Position numbers and translations under genes: made by a program. The notes beneath the pieces are model-generated. The model was not told the origin of the DNA, did not search any database, and worked only from the letters and a program-made list of their open reading frames with translations. Positions 16,745 to 25,965 of a stretch of DNA of 64,000 nt are shown here, one piece after another. The stretch lies in contig NZ_LMQI01000003.1 of assembly GCF_001424125.1 (NCBI RefSeq), positions 35,258 through 99,257 of the forward strand, written 5' to 3'. The stretch comes from Cellulomonas sp. Leaf395 (GTDB lineage Bacteria > Actinomycetota > Actinomycetes > Actinomycetales > Cellulomonadaceae). Position 1 is the stretch's first letter; every line of letters begins with the position of its first letter.

Positions 16745-17425
16745 TCAGGCCCGCCCCGACCGGTCGCGGTCGGCGGCCACCGCGCGGGCGGCGACGAGCG
16801 CCAGCAGGAGCCCGATCGCCAGGGCGCTCGCGTGGCCGGCGTCGGTGAACGTCCGGTAGATCGCGCCCGGTAGCAGCCAGTAGACCGCGGTCGCGCCCAG
16901 GTACCACCAGCGCCAGGGTGGCGGGACGGCGAGCACCAGGAACCCCATCGCCGCGGCCATCACGTAGCTGACGCCGACGTCGGTCGCCGCCGCGACGCTC
17001 TCGTCGACGAACCCGTGGAAGATCCCTGTCGCGAGGCCGGCGGCGACCACGAGCCCCGCGCCGACGTGCCCGGCCAGACCGACGACCACCGACGCGAGTC
17101 GGCCGACGAACCGCTGCAGGTAGGCCAGCACGACCAGGAGCTGCACCACCAGAGCGAGCCCCCAGCCGCTCTCGACGACGAACGCGCTCCCGAGCATCGA
17201 AACGACCGGCGCGGCCTGCAGGTTGTCGAGGTTGGCGCTGACGCTCGCGAGGATCTCGGCGGTGCGCTCCTCGGGCTGGAGCATCACGACGAGCGTCACC
17301 AGCGTCACCGTGGCGCAGTACGCGATCGCCAGGTCGGCGTGCGCGACGGTCCGGCCGACGTCCCGGAGCACGGCCCGGGTGTCGACCCTGCCTCGCCGCT
17401 GCGGTGCCGGCTGCCCGTCCGTCAT
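16745..17425 (-). CDS. Rhomboid-like membrane protein
   Basis: This 226-residue protein has about six hydrophobic spans and resembles the actinobacterial rhomboid-like family. DVGVSYV (about 165-171) could hold the serine of a GxS motif, and DAGHASALAIG near the C-terminus could hold the histidine, as in rhomboid proteases. The final glycine of the classical GxSG motif is a tyrosine, so activity is uncertain. The start is ambiguous: ATG at 17425, or GTG three codons upstream at 17434, which has GGGGA before it. It converges on the FHA gene with one base between stops and is divergent from narK. Confidence 0.65.
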   Translation of the reverse strand: MTDGQPAPQRRGRVDTRAVLRDVGRTVAHADLAIAYCATVTLVTLVVMLQPEERTAEILASVSANLDNLQAAPVVSMLGSAFVVESGWGLALVVQLLVVLAYLQRFVGRLASVVVGLAGHVGAGLVVAAGLATGIFHGFVDESVAAATDVGVSYVMAAAMGFLVLAVPPPWRWWYLGATAVYWLLPGAIYRTFTDAGHASALAIGLLLALVAARAVAADRDRSGRA

Positions 17426-17500
17426 GGCGGTCACGCTATCCCCGCGCGCTGCCACCCGACGCGGCCCACGCGGCTGGTGTGCCTCGTGACCCGTCGGTGC

Positions 17501-17506
17501 TAACTT
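17501..17506 (+). promoter_or_regulatory. Candidate -10 (TAACTT) upstream of narK
   Basis: TAACTT preceded by TG and one base (TGCTAACTT) looks like an extended -10, 52 bases before the narK ATG. GGGGGG precedes the ATG as ribosome binding site. No clear -35 or regulator palindrome is seen in the 133-base gap. Confidence 0.3.
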
Positions 17507-17558
17507 CCGAAGAACGCCAGGTCCGCGCGCTGCCGCCGGGCCGAGCTCGGGGGGTCGC

Positions 17559-18767
17559 ATGGCTCAACAGACCGACGGACGGACTGCGACGCGCGTTCTG
17601 GTGGTGTCGACCGTCGGCTTCCTGGTCAACTTCTGGGCGTGGGCGCTCATCAGCCCGCTCGGCGGCTCGTACGGGAAGGCGCTCGGCCTCACGGGGGTCC
17701 AGCAGTCGGTCCTCGTCGCGGTGCCGGTGATCGTGGGATCGCTGGGTCGGATCCCCGTCGGCGCGCTGACCGACCGGTTCGGGTCGCGCCGCATGTTCCC
17801 GACGGTCACCGCCCTGACGATCCTGCCGGTGCTCTTCATCGGGTTCGTGGCGGAGACGTATGCGGCGATGCTCGTCGGCGGCTTCTTCCTCGGGCTCGGC
17901 GGCACCGCGTTCGCCATCGGGGTGCCGGCGGTCAACCAGTGGTTCGCGCCCGAGCGTCGAGGGACGGCGCTCGGCATCTTCGGGCTCGGCATGGGCGGCA
18001 CGGCGATCTCGGCGTTCACCACGGTGCGGATCACGGATGCGTACGGGCACGAGGCGCCGTTCGTGCTGGTCGCGTGCGTGCTGGCCGTCTACGCGGTCGT
18101 CTCGGCACTGCTGCTGCGGGACAAGCCCGGCCGCCCGCGGCCGCCGGGCTCGTTCCTGGCCCGCACGTGGGCGACGGCCCGCATCCCCGCGACCGGTCAG
18201 CTCTCGCTGCTGTACGCGCTGGGCTTCGGCGGGTTCGTCGCGTTCAGCGTCTACCTGCCGACGTACCTGGTGAACGCCTACGACCTCACCGCGAGCGACG
18301 CCGCGGCCCGGACCGCGGGGTTCGTCGTGCTCGCCGTCGCGATGCGCCCGGTCGGCGGCACGCTGTCGGACAAGGTCGGTCCGGTGCCCGTGCTGATGGT
18401 CGCGTTCGTCGCGGCGGCGGGCCTGGCTCTGGTCGCCGCGCTCGAGCTGCCCCTGGTGCCCGTGGCGACGATCGCGTTCCTGGGCCTGGCCGCCGCGCTC
18501 GGTGCGTCGTCCGGCGCGGTGTTCGCCCTGGTGGCGCAGGTCGCCCCCGCGGACAAGGTCGGTGCGGTGACGGGCATCGTCGGAGCCGCCGGTGGCCTGG
18601 GCGGCTTCTTCCCGCCGCTCGTCATGGGCGCGGTCTACGACCAGGTGGGCGACTACAGCCTCGGCTATGTCCTGCTCGCCGCCAGCGCCTTCGGCGTCGC
18701 CTGGTTCACCTGGGGCCCGGTCCGCCGGGCCGCTCTCGCACGTGCCGCCGAGGTCACCACCAGCTAG
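17559..18767 (+). CDS. narK: Nitrate/nitrite MFS transporter
   Basis: This 402-residue, 12-span MFS protein belongs to the nitrate/nitrite porter group. The two glycine-rich nitrate signatures are present: GGFFLGLGGTAFAIGVPAVN in the first half and GIVGAAGGLGGFFPP in the second. It imports nitrate and/or exports nitrite at the cytoplasmic membrane. It is nine bases upstream of narG on the same strand, so transport and reduction are made together. Without experiment it cannot be said whether it is a H+ symporter or a nitrate/nitrite antiporter. Confidence 0.9.
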   Translation: MAQQTDGRTATRVLVVSTVGFLVNFWAWALISPLGGSYGKALGLTGVQQSVLVAVPVIVGSLGRIPVGALTDRFGSRRMFPTVTALTILPVLFIGFVAETYAAMLVGGFFLGLGGTAFAIGVPAVNQWFAPERRGTALGIFGLGMGGTAISAFTTVRITDAYGHEAPFVLVACVLAVYAVVSALLLRDKPGRPRPPGSFLARTWATARIPATGQLSLLYALGFGGFVAFSVYLPTYLVNAYDLTASDAAARTAGFVVLAVAMRPVGGTLSDKVGPVPVLMVAFVAAAGLALVAALELPLVPVATIAFLGLAAALGASSGAVFALVAQVAPADKVGAVTGIVGAAGGLGGFFPPLVMGAVYDQVGDYSLGYVLLAASAFGVAWFTWGPVRRAALARAAEVTTS

Positions 18768-18776
18768 GGAGCCCAC

Positions 18777-21700
18777 ATGACGATCGAGCAGGGACGCCGA
18801 CCGGGCCTGGACGAGGGGGTCGTCGAAGCGCTGCTGCGGACGCGGCGGTTCCTGACGAAGAACGAGGTGTCGGCGGACCTGCGGACCCTCCATCAGATCG
18901 GCAAGCGCGACGCGGACACGTTCTACCGGGACCGCTGGAGCCACGACAAGGTCGTCCGGTCGACACACGGCGTGAACTGCACGGGCTCGTGCTCGTGGAA
19001 GGTGTTCGTCAAGGACGGCATCATCACGTGGGAGGCGCAGCAGACGGACTACCCGTCGACCGGCCCGGACCGCCCCGAGTACGAGCCACGCGGCTGCCCG
19101 CGGGGCGCGGCGTTCTCCTGGTACACCTACTCGCCGACGCGCGTGCGGTACCCGTACGTGCGGGGAGTGCTGCTGGAGATGTACCGCGAGGCCAAGGCCC
19201 GGCTGGGCGATCCGGTGCTGGCGTGGGCGGACGTCGTGGGCGACCCGGTGCGGTCCGCCCGGTACAAGGCGGCCCGCGGCAAGGGCGGACTTGTGCGGGC
19301 GTCCTGGGCGGAGGCCGTCGAGATGGTCGCCGCGGCCCACGTGCACACGATCAAGGAGCACGGCCCGGACCGGATCGCGGGCTTCTCGCCGATCCCCGCG
19401 ATGTCGATGGTGTCGCACGGGGTCGGCGCCCGGTTCTACGCCCTGCTCGGCGCCCCGATGCTCTCGTTCTACGACTGGTACGCGGACCTGCCGGTGGCCT
19501 CGCCGCAGGTGTTCGGCGACCAGACGGACGTGCCGGAGTCGGGGGACTGGTGGGACGCCGGCTACCTGATCATGTGGGGCTCGAACGTGCCCGTGACCCG
19601 CACCCCGGACGCGCACTGGATGGTCGAGGCGCGGTACCGGGGGCAGAAGGTGGTCGCCGTCTCCCCGGACTACGCGGACAACGTGAAGTTCGCCGACGAG
19701 TGGCTGGCGCCCGCGCCCGGCACCGACGGTGCGCTCGCGATGGCGATGGGGCACGTGATCCTGCGGGAGTTCTTCGTCGAGCGGACCACGCCGTACTTCG
19801 ACGGGTACGTCAAGCAGTACACCGACCTGCCGTTCCTGATCACGCTCGACGCGAACGGGGACGGCTTCGTGCCCGGCAAGTTCCTGACCGCCGCGGACCT
19901 CGGGGAGACGTCGGAGAACGCGCAGTTCAAGACGGTCCTGCTCGACGAGACGACCGGGGAGCCGGTGGTGCCCAACGGTTCGCTCGGGTTCCGGTACGGG
20001 GCCGAGGGTGAGGGTCGCTGGAACCTGGACCTCGCCTCGGTGAACCCGCAGCTCAGCGCGGCAGGAACCGGGTCGGGCACCGCCGCTGTCACCATGCCGC
20101 GCTTCGACGCGGTCGACGGCTCGGCGGGGAGCATCCTGCGGGGTGTCCCGACGAGGCAGGTGGCGGGGCGGACGGTCACGACGGTGTTCGACCTGCTGCT
20201 CGCGCAGTACGGCGTCGGACGCCCGGGACTGCCCGGCATCTGGCCCACCGGGTACGACGACGCGTCGTCGCCGTGCACCCCCGCGTGGCAGGAGGTGATC
20301 ACCGGTGTGCCCGCCGCGAAGGCGGAGAAGATCGGGCGGGAGTTCGCCGCGAACGCGGAGGAGTCGAAGGGCCGGTCGATGATCCTCATGGGCGCCGGCA
20401 CCAACCACTGGTTCCACGCCGACACCATCTACCGCGCGTTCCTCACCCTCACCAACCTGTGCGGGACGCAGGGCGTCAACGGTGGCGGGTGGGCACACTA
20501 CGTCGGCCAGGAGAAGGTCCGGCCCATCACCGGCTACAGCCTGTACGCCAACGCGCTCGACTGGTCGCGACCGCCGCGGAACATGATCCAGACCGCGTAC
20601 TGGTACCTGCACACCGACCAGTTCCGGTACGACCACTTCGGGGCCGACGCGCTCGCGGCGTCGAAGGCGGGCGGCCTCTGGGCGGGGATGACCACCGCCG
20701 ACGTTCTGGCGCAGTCCGCGCGGCTCGGGTGGATGCCGAGCTACCCCACGTTCGACCGCAACCCGCTCACGCTGGCGGACGACGTTGCCGCCTCGGGCAC
20801 CCCGGCCACGCAGTACATCCCCCAGGCCCTCCAGGACGGGTCGCTGCGGTTCGCCGGCGAGGACCCGGACGCCCCCGAGAACTTCCCGCGCGTGTTGACC
20901 ATCTGGCGTTCCAACCTGCTGGGCAGCTCTGCCAAGGGCAACGAGTACTTCCTCGAGCACCTGCTGGGGACCGACTCCTCCCTGCGAGCGGAGGAGGCGC
21001 CGCCCGAGCACCGGCCGCGGGACGTCGTGTGGAGGGACGAGGCGCCGCGCGGCAAGCTCGACCTGCTGCTGACGCTCGACTTCCGGATGACGTCGACCAC
21101 GGTCTTCAGCGACGTGGTCCTCCCCGCGGCCACCTGGTACGAGAAGTACGACCTGAGCAGCACCGACATGCACCCGTTCGTGCACTCGTTCAACCCGGCC
21201 ATCGCCCCGCCGTGGCAGACCCGCACCGACTTCGACGCGTTCCACGAGATCGCGCGGGCGTTCAGCGCCCAGGCCGCGACCCACCTCGGGGTGCGCCAGG
21301 ACGTGGTCGCCGTCCCGCTGACGCACGACACCCCGGACGCGATGGCGACACCGTCGGGCATCGTGCGCGACTGGAAGGCGGGCGAGGGCGACCCGGTGCC
21401 GGGCGTGACGATGCCGAAGCTGGTGGTCGTCGAGCGGGACTACCCGGCGGTTGCCGACAAGCTCGGCGCGCTCGGGCCGCTCGCCTCCAGCCTCGGTGCG
21501 ACGACGAAGGGCATCACGTTCGACCTCACCAAGCCGATCGACTACCTCGGGCACAAGAACGGCCTGGTGCGCGGGGGCGCAGGCGACGGGCGGCCGGCGC
21601 TCCAGCGCGACGTGCACGTGTGCGAGGCGATCCTCGCGCTGTCCGGCACCACCAACGGGCACCTGGCCACCGAGGGGTTCCACACCCTGGAGAAGCGCAC

Positions 21701-22469
21701 CGGCCGGCCGCTGGCTGACCTGGCCGCCGAGCACGAGGGCAAGCAGGTGACGTTCGCGGACACGCAGGCGGCGCCGACGCCGGTCATCACGTCGCCCGAG
21801 TGGTCCGGCTCGGAGTCCGGCGGGCGTCGGTACTCGCCGTTCACCATCAACGTCGAACGCCTCAAGCCCTGGCACACCCTGACCGGCCGGCAGCACTTCT
21901 ACCTGGACCACGACTGGATGACCGAGCTCGGGGAGAACCTGCCGGTGTTCCGGCCACCGCTGAACATGGCGGCCCTGTTCGGGGAGCCGCAGGTGGGGTC
22001 GAACGGTGAGCTCGGCATCGCGGTGCGGTACCTGACGCCGCACAACAAGTGGTCCATCCACTCCGAGTACCAGGACAACCTGCTGATGCTCAGCCTGTCG
22101 CGTGGCGGGCCCGGCATCTGGATGAGCCAGAAGGACGCCGACAAGATCGGCGTCACGGACAACGACTGGATCGAGGCGGTCAACCGCAACGGCGTCGTCG
22201 TCGCCCGCGCGATCGTCTCCCACCGCATGCCCGAGGGGACCGTCTACATGCACCACGCGCAGGACCGGCTCATCGACGTCCCCCGCTCGGAGGCCTCCGG
22301 CAAGCGCGGCGGCATCCACAACTCGTTGACCCGCATCCTCATGAAACCGAGCCATCTCATCGGCGGCTACGCACAGCTGACCTTCGCGTTCAACTACCTC
22401 GGCCCGACGGGCAACCAGCGTGACGAGGTCACCGTGATCCGCCGGCGCTCGCAGGAGGTGCAGTACTGA
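18777..22469 (+). CDS. narG: Respiratory nitrate reductase alpha subunit
   Basis: This 1230-residue catalytic subunit reduces nitrate to nitrite on the cytoplasmic face with a bis-MGD molybdenum cofactor. Its length is close to E. coli NarG (about 1247). The N-terminal [4Fe-4S] ligands (one His, three Cys) lie in HGVNCTGSCSWK and RGCPRGAAF (about 62-110). SFYDWYADLPVASPQVFGDQ holds the expected molybdenum-ligand Asp region. The N-terminus lacks a Tat signal, as in NarG proper. The ATG follows a TAGGGAG ribosome binding site. The stop overlaps the narH start by one base (TGATG). No molybdopterin genes are in the window. Confidence 0.97.
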   Translation: MTIEQGRRPGLDEGVVEALLRTRRFLTKNEVSADLRTLHQIGKRDADTFYRDRWSHDKVVRSTHGVNCTGSCSWKVFVKDGIITWEAQQTDYPSTGPDRPEYEPRGCPRGAAFSWYTYSPTRVRYPYVRGVLLEMYREAKARLGDPVLAWADVVGDPVRSARYKAARGKGGLVRASWAEAVEMVAAAHVHTIKEHGPDRIAGFSPIPAMSMVSHGVGARFYALLGAPMLSFYDWYADLPVASPQVFGDQTDVPESGDWWDAGYLIMWGSNVPVTRTPDAHWMVEARYRGQKVVAVSPDYADNVKFADEWLAPAPGTDGALAMAMGHVILREFFVERTTPYFDGYVKQYTDLPFLITLDANGDGFVPGKFLTAADLGETSENAQFKTVLLDETTGEPVVPNGSLGFRYGAEGEGRWNLDLASVNPQLSAAGTGSGTAAVTMPRFDAVDGSAGSILRGVPTRQVAGRTVTTVFDLLLAQYGVGRPGLPGIWPTGYDDASSPCTPAWQEVITGVPAAKAEKIGREFAANAEESKGRSMILMGAGTNHWFHADTIYRAFLTLTNLCGTQGVNGGGWAHYVGQEKVRPITGYSLYANALDWSRPPRNMIQTAYWYLHTDQFRYDHFGADALAASKAGGLWAGMTTADVLAQSARLGWMPSYPTFDRNPLTLADDVAASGTPATQYIPQALQDGSLRFAGEDPDAPENFPRVLTIWRSNLLGSSAKGNEYFLEHLLGTDSSLRAEEAPPEHRPRDVVWRDEAPRGKLDLLLTLDFRMTSTTVFSDVVLPAATWYEKYDLSSTDMHPFVHSFNPAIAPPWQTRTDFDAFHEIARAFSAQAATHLGVRQDVVAVPLTHDTPDAMATPSGIVRDWKAGEGDPVPGVTMPKLVVVERDYPAVADKLGALGPLASSLGATTKGITFDLTKPIDYLGHKNGLVRGGAGDGRPALQRDVHVCEAILALSGTTNGHLATEGFHTLEKRTGRPLADLAAEHEGKQVTFADTQAAPTPVITSPEWSGSESGGRRYSPFTINVERLKPWHTLTGRQHFYLDHDWMTELGENLPVFRPPLNMAALFGEPQVGSNGELGIAVRYLTPHNKWSIHSEYQDNLLMLSLSRGGPGIWMSQKDADKIGVTDNDWIEAVNRNGVVVARAIVSHRMPEGTVYMHHAQDRLIDVPRSEASGKRGGIHNSLTRILMKPSHLIGGYAQLTFAFNYLGPTGNQRDEVTVIRRRSQEVQY

Positions 22470-24130
22470 TGCGGATCATGGCGCAGATGTCGATGGTCAT
22501 GAACCTCGACAAGTGCATCGGCTGTCACACCTGCTCGGTCACGTGCAAGCAGGCGTGGACGAACCGCGCGGGCACCGAGTACGTCTGGTTCAACAACGTG
22601 GAGACCCGCCCCGGGCAGGGGTACCCGCGCACGTACCAGGACCAGGAGCGCTGGCAGGGCGGCTGGACGCTGAACAAGCGCGGCCGGCTCAAGCTCCGGG
22701 CAGGCGGTCGGCTGAAGAACCTGGCGACGATCTTCGTCAGCCCGAAGATGCCGTCGCTCGACGACTACTACGAGCCGTGGACGTACGACTACGAGACGCT
22801 GACCACCGCGCCGCTGCAGGAGCACACCCCGGTGGCCCGGCCGCGGTCGCTGATCAGCGGTGAGCCGATGCAGATCGGGTGGAGCGCCAACTGGGACGAC
22901 GACCTCGGGGGCAGTGCGGCGACCCTCGTGGGCGACCCGATCCTGGCCAGGGTGTCCGAGAAGATCACGTTCGAGCTCGAGCAGACGTTCATGTTCTACC
23001 TGCCGCGCATCTGCGAGCACTGCCTCAACCCGTCGTGCGCCGCGTCGTGCCCGTCGGGGGCCATCTACAAGCGGGCCGAGGACGGGATCGTGCTGGTCGA
23101 CCAGGACCAGTGCAAGGGCTGGCGCAAGTGCGTGACGGGGTGCCCGTACAAGAAGATCTACTTCAACCACCGCACGGGCAAGGCCGAGAAGTGCACGTTC
23201 TGCTTCCCGCGCATCGAGGTGGGCCTGCCGACGGTCTGCTCGGAGACGTGCGTCGGCCGCCTGCGGTACCTGGGCCTCGTGCTGTACGACGCCGACAAGG
23301 TGCTGGAGGCGGCGTCGGTGACCGACGAGCACGACCTCTTGGAGGCGCAGCGGGGAGTGTTCTGCGACCCGCACGACCCCGCGGTGGTCCGGGAGGCCGA
23401 GCGTGCGGGCATCCCTCGCGACTGGATCGAGGCCGCCCAGCGCTCCCCGATCTGGTCCCTGATCAGCACCTACAAGGTGGCGCTGCCCCTGCACCCGGAG
23501 TACCGGACCATGCCGATGGTCTGGTACATCCCGCCGCTGTCGCCCGTGGTGGACGCGGTCGCGGAGACGGGGGAGGACGCGGAGGCCAAGGGCAACCTGT
23601 TCGCGGCCATCGACCAGCTCCGCATCCCGGTCGAGTACCTCGCGGAGCTGTTCACGGCCGGCGACACCGCCCCGGTCACGGGCGTGCTCAAGAAGCTCGC
23701 CGCGATGCGCTCGTACATGCGGGACATCTCGATGGGCCGCGACGCCGACCCGACGATCCCCGCGGCGGTGGGCATGACCGAGCAGGACATGCTCGACATG
23801 TACCGGCTGCTGGCCATCGCCAAGTACGACGAGCGGTACGTGATCCCGTCCGCGCACGCCGAGGCCGCGCACGACCTGGAGGAGCTGGCCACCGAGTGCA
23901 GCCTCGACTACGAGGGCGGGCCGGGCATGGGCGGGTCCGGGCCGTTCGGCGAGGGGTCGGGGTCGAACACCCCGCTGGCGGTCGAGAACTTCCGGGCGCT
24001 CAAGGACCGTCAGACCGCCGACGAGGTGACCCCGACCGGCGGGCAGGGCGGACGCGTGAACCTGCTCAACTGGGACGGCAAGGGAGCACCCCCGCCAGGT
24101 CTGTTCCCCGAGCGGAAGGACCCGTCATGA
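22469..24130 (+). CDS. narH: Respiratory nitrate reductase beta subunit
   Basis: This 553-residue electron-transfer subunit carries four iron-sulfur clusters. Cysteine groups are visible at the N-terminus (CIGCHTCSVTCK), in the middle (CEHCLNPSCAASCP), in the CKGWRKCVTGCPYKK segment (Trp in place of one Cys, as at the [3Fe-4S] site of NarH) and at CTFCFP. It passes electrons from NarI to NarG. The start MRIMAQMSMVMNLDKC fits actinobacterial NarH; a GGAGG lies 10 bases before it. It overlaps narJ as ATGA. Confidence 0.97.
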   Translation: MRIMAQMSMVMNLDKCIGCHTCSVTCKQAWTNRAGTEYVWFNNVETRPGQGYPRTYQDQERWQGGWTLNKRGRLKLRAGGRLKNLATIFVSPKMPSLDDYYEPWTYDYETLTTAPLQEHTPVARPRSLISGEPMQIGWSANWDDDLGGSAATLVGDPILARVSEKITFELEQTFMFYLPRICEHCLNPSCAASCPSGAIYKRAEDGIVLVDQDQCKGWRKCVTGCPYKKIYFNHRTGKAEKCTFCFPRIEVGLPTVCSETCVGRLRYLGLVLYDADKVLEAASVTDEHDLLEAQRGVFCDPHDPAVVREAERAGIPRDWIEAAQRSPIWSLISTYKVALPLHPEYRTMPMVWYIPPLSPVVDAVAETGEDAEAKGNLFAAIDQLRIPVEYLAELFTAGDTAPVTGVLKKLAAMRSYMRDISMGRDADPTIPAAVGMTEQDMLDMYRLLAIAKYDERYVIPSAHAEAAHDLEELATECSLDYEGGPGMGGSGPFGEGSGSNTPLAVENFRALKDRQTADEVTPTGGQGGRVNLLNWDGKGAPPPGLFPERKDPS

Positions 24131-24744
24131 AGCGCGACGACGCCCGCGCCACGGCCCTGACGCATCGGATCGCGGCGCTGCTCCTGGAGTACCCCACGGC
24201 GGAGCTCGTGGCCCAGGTGCCCGACCTGCGCGCCGTCGCACCGACCCGTGCGTTCGACGTGCTGCTCGACCATCTGGCGACCACACCCCTCGCTGGGCCC
24301 GGGGGCCTCACAGCCGAGTACGTCGACACCTTCGACCTGCGTCGCAAGATCTGCCTGCACCTGACGTACTACGCGTACGGCGACACCCGGGAGCGGGGGA
24401 TGGCGCTGCTCGCGTTCAAGCGGGCGTACCGGGCGGCCGGCCTGGAGGTCAGTCCCGACGAGCTGCCCGACCACCTGTGCGTCGTGCTGGAGTTCAGCGC
24501 GACGGGTGACGTCGAGGCGGGCACCCGGCTGCTGCTCGAGCACCGGGCGGGTCTGGAGCTGCTGCGGCTCGCGCTGCTGGACCGTGGCTCGCCGTGGGCC
24601 GGCGCGCTCACCGCCGTCTGCTCGACGCTCCCTGCGCTGCGTGGCGACGAGCGGGAGGCCGTAGCCCGGCTGGCCGCGGAAGGCCCTCCCGGTGAGCAGG
24701 TGGGCCTGGAGCCGTACGGCGCGATGGCGGGGATGCCCCGATGA
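24127..24744 (+). CDS. narJ: Nitrate reductase assembly chaperone
   Basis: This 205-residue soluble chaperone is needed to insert the molybdenum cofactor and assemble NarGH before it docks on NarI. It is recognised by the TorD/NarJ-family segment EYVDTFDLRRKICLHLTYYA (about 61-80), by YGDTRERGMALLAFKRAY, and by its place between narH and narI. Starts and stops overlap both neighbours as ATGA. Confidence 0.93.
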   Translation: MKRDDARATALTHRIAALLLEYPTAELVAQVPDLRAVAPTRAFDVLLDHLATTPLAGPGGLTAEYVDTFDLRRKICLHLTYYAYGDTRERGMALLAFKRAYRAAGLEVSPDELPDHLCVVLEFSATGDVEAGTRLLLEHRAGLELLRLALLDRGSPWAGALTAVCSTLPALRGDEREAVARLAAEGPPGEQVGLEPYGAMAGMPR

Positions 24745-25484
24745 GCGGCGTCCTGCTGTGGGTCGTCATCCCGTACGTGTGCCTCGCGTTCTTCGTGTTC
24801 GGTCACGTCTGGCGGTACCGCTACGACAAGTTCGGCTGGACCACGCGCTCGTCGCAGCTGTACGAGAGCCGGCTGCTGCGCTGGGGCAGCCCGCTGTTCC
24901 ACTTCGGGATCCTCGCCGTGTTCTTCGGGCACGTGATGGGCCTGGGCATCCCGGAGAGCTGGACGTCGGCGGTCGGGATCTCGGAGGAGCTCTATCACGT
25001 CATGGCGGTGAGCATCGGTGCCGTCGCGGGGTTCTGCACGCTGGTCGGACTCGCGCTGCTCATCTACCGGCGCCGCACGACCGGGCCCGTGTTCAGCGCG
25101 ACCACGCAGATGGACAAGGTCATGTACCTGTTCCTCGCGCTGGTGATCGTGCTCGGCGTCTGGAACACGGTGGCCGGGTCGGTGCTCAACCTCAACGGCG
25201 ACTACGACTACCGCACGGGGGTGTCCGAGTGGTTCCGCGGCATCTTCCTGTTCCAGCCGAGGCCGGAGCTGATGGTCGACGCGCCGTTCGGGTTCCAGGC
25301 GCACGCCATGGTGGCGATGCTCCTGTTCTCCCTGTGGCCGTTCACGCGGTTGGTGCACGTGCTGAGCGTGCCGATCTTCTACCTGTGGCGCCCGTACGTG
25401 GTCTACCGCAGCCGGTCCGACCGCACCGGGAGCCGGGCGACGCGGCCCGGCTGGAGCCCGTCGGACGACAAGGTGCGCCGGTAG
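24741..25484 (+). CDS. narI: Respiratory nitrate reductase gamma subunit
   Basis: This 247-residue, five-span membrane subunit holds the two b-type hemes and oxidises menaquinol. Histidines in the expected helices are seen in SPLFHFGILAVFFGHVMG (about 51-68) and in FGFQAHAMVAMLLFSLWPFT near the C-terminus. The Arg-rich C-terminal tail is cytoplasmic. It is the last gene of narKGHJI and converges on a small gene with six bases between stops, with no obvious terminator. Confidence 0.95.
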   Translation: MSGVLLWVVIPYVCLAFFVFGHVWRYRYDKFGWTTRSSQLYESRLLRWGSPLFHFGILAVFFGHVMGLGIPESWTSAVGISEELYHVMAVSIGAVAGFCTLVGLALLIYRRRTTGPVFSATTQMDKVMYLFLALVIVLGVWNTVAGSVLNLNGDYDYRTGVSEWFRGIFLFQPRPELMVDAPFGFQAHAMVAMLLFSLWPFTRLVHVLSVPIFYLWRPYVVYRSRSDRTGSRATRPGWSPSDDKVRR

Positions 25485-25490
25485 CTCCCG

Positions 25491-25730
25491 CTAGCCGCGC
25501 GGGGGGTGCAGGCGGTCCGTCGCCTCGGCCAGGAGCCGCTCAAGTACCGCGTGCCGGTCCAGGGCACGGCACAGCGCGTCGTCGTCGTGCCCACGGCGGG
25601 CGTCGTCGACGTCGTGGTGTGCCTTGCTCGTGGCGGCCGCGAGCTTGAACCAGGAGGCGCCCGCCACCTCGCGACGGACCTGCGCCTCGGTCTCCGGCTC
25701 GATCCGGTGGTGCTGATCGACGACCGTCAT
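25491..25730 (-). CDS. Small hypothetical protein
   Basis: A 79-residue, His/Asp/Arg-rich, probably helical protein with no recognised domain. Features include EAQVRREVAGASWFKLAAAT and AVLERLLAEATDRLH. The start is taken at the ATG at 25730, with AGGGGG eight bases upstream. An in-frame ATG at 25766 would add 12 residues. It is the only long frame between narI and the secreted protein at 25966. Function is unknown. Confidence 0.55.
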   Translation of the reverse strand: MTVVDQHHRIEPETEAQVRREVAGASWFKLAAATSKAHHDVDDARRGHDDDALCRALDRHAVLERLLAEATDRLHPPRG

Positions 25731-25905
25731 GTCCTCGACCCCCTTCGTCCAGTTCTCCGTTCCCATGCTGCTCGCGACCACCCACATCGGGTCGGCAGAC
25801 ACGCGCGAGCGCCACCCATCAAGAGCAACCAGATGCCCGTCACGTACATTCGGCTCCGAGCCCGAGTGTCCCGTCTTCACCCGTTCTGTCCCGGTTTCGC
25901 GGGCG

Positions 25906-25911
25906 TAAACT
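25906..25911 (+). promoter_or_regulatory. -10 box TAAACT for the secreted AMIN-like gene
   Basis: TAAACT is a good TANNNT match, 54 bases before the ATG at 25966. A TTCTGT 16 bases upstream (25884-25889) is a possible weak -35. The rest of the 235-base gap from 25731 shows nothing recognised. Confidence 0.45.
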
Positions 25912-25965
25912 GGACGATCGGGCATCCACCCGGGAGTGCCCCGTGCGACGCGAGGGAGTCGTGCG

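Noticed and set aside
17436..22355. Very long open frame on the minus strand opposite narK-narG
   Set aside because: It is rich in Arg, His, Gly and Val with no domain. It mirrors the third-position GC of narG, a usual artefact in GC-rich genomes.
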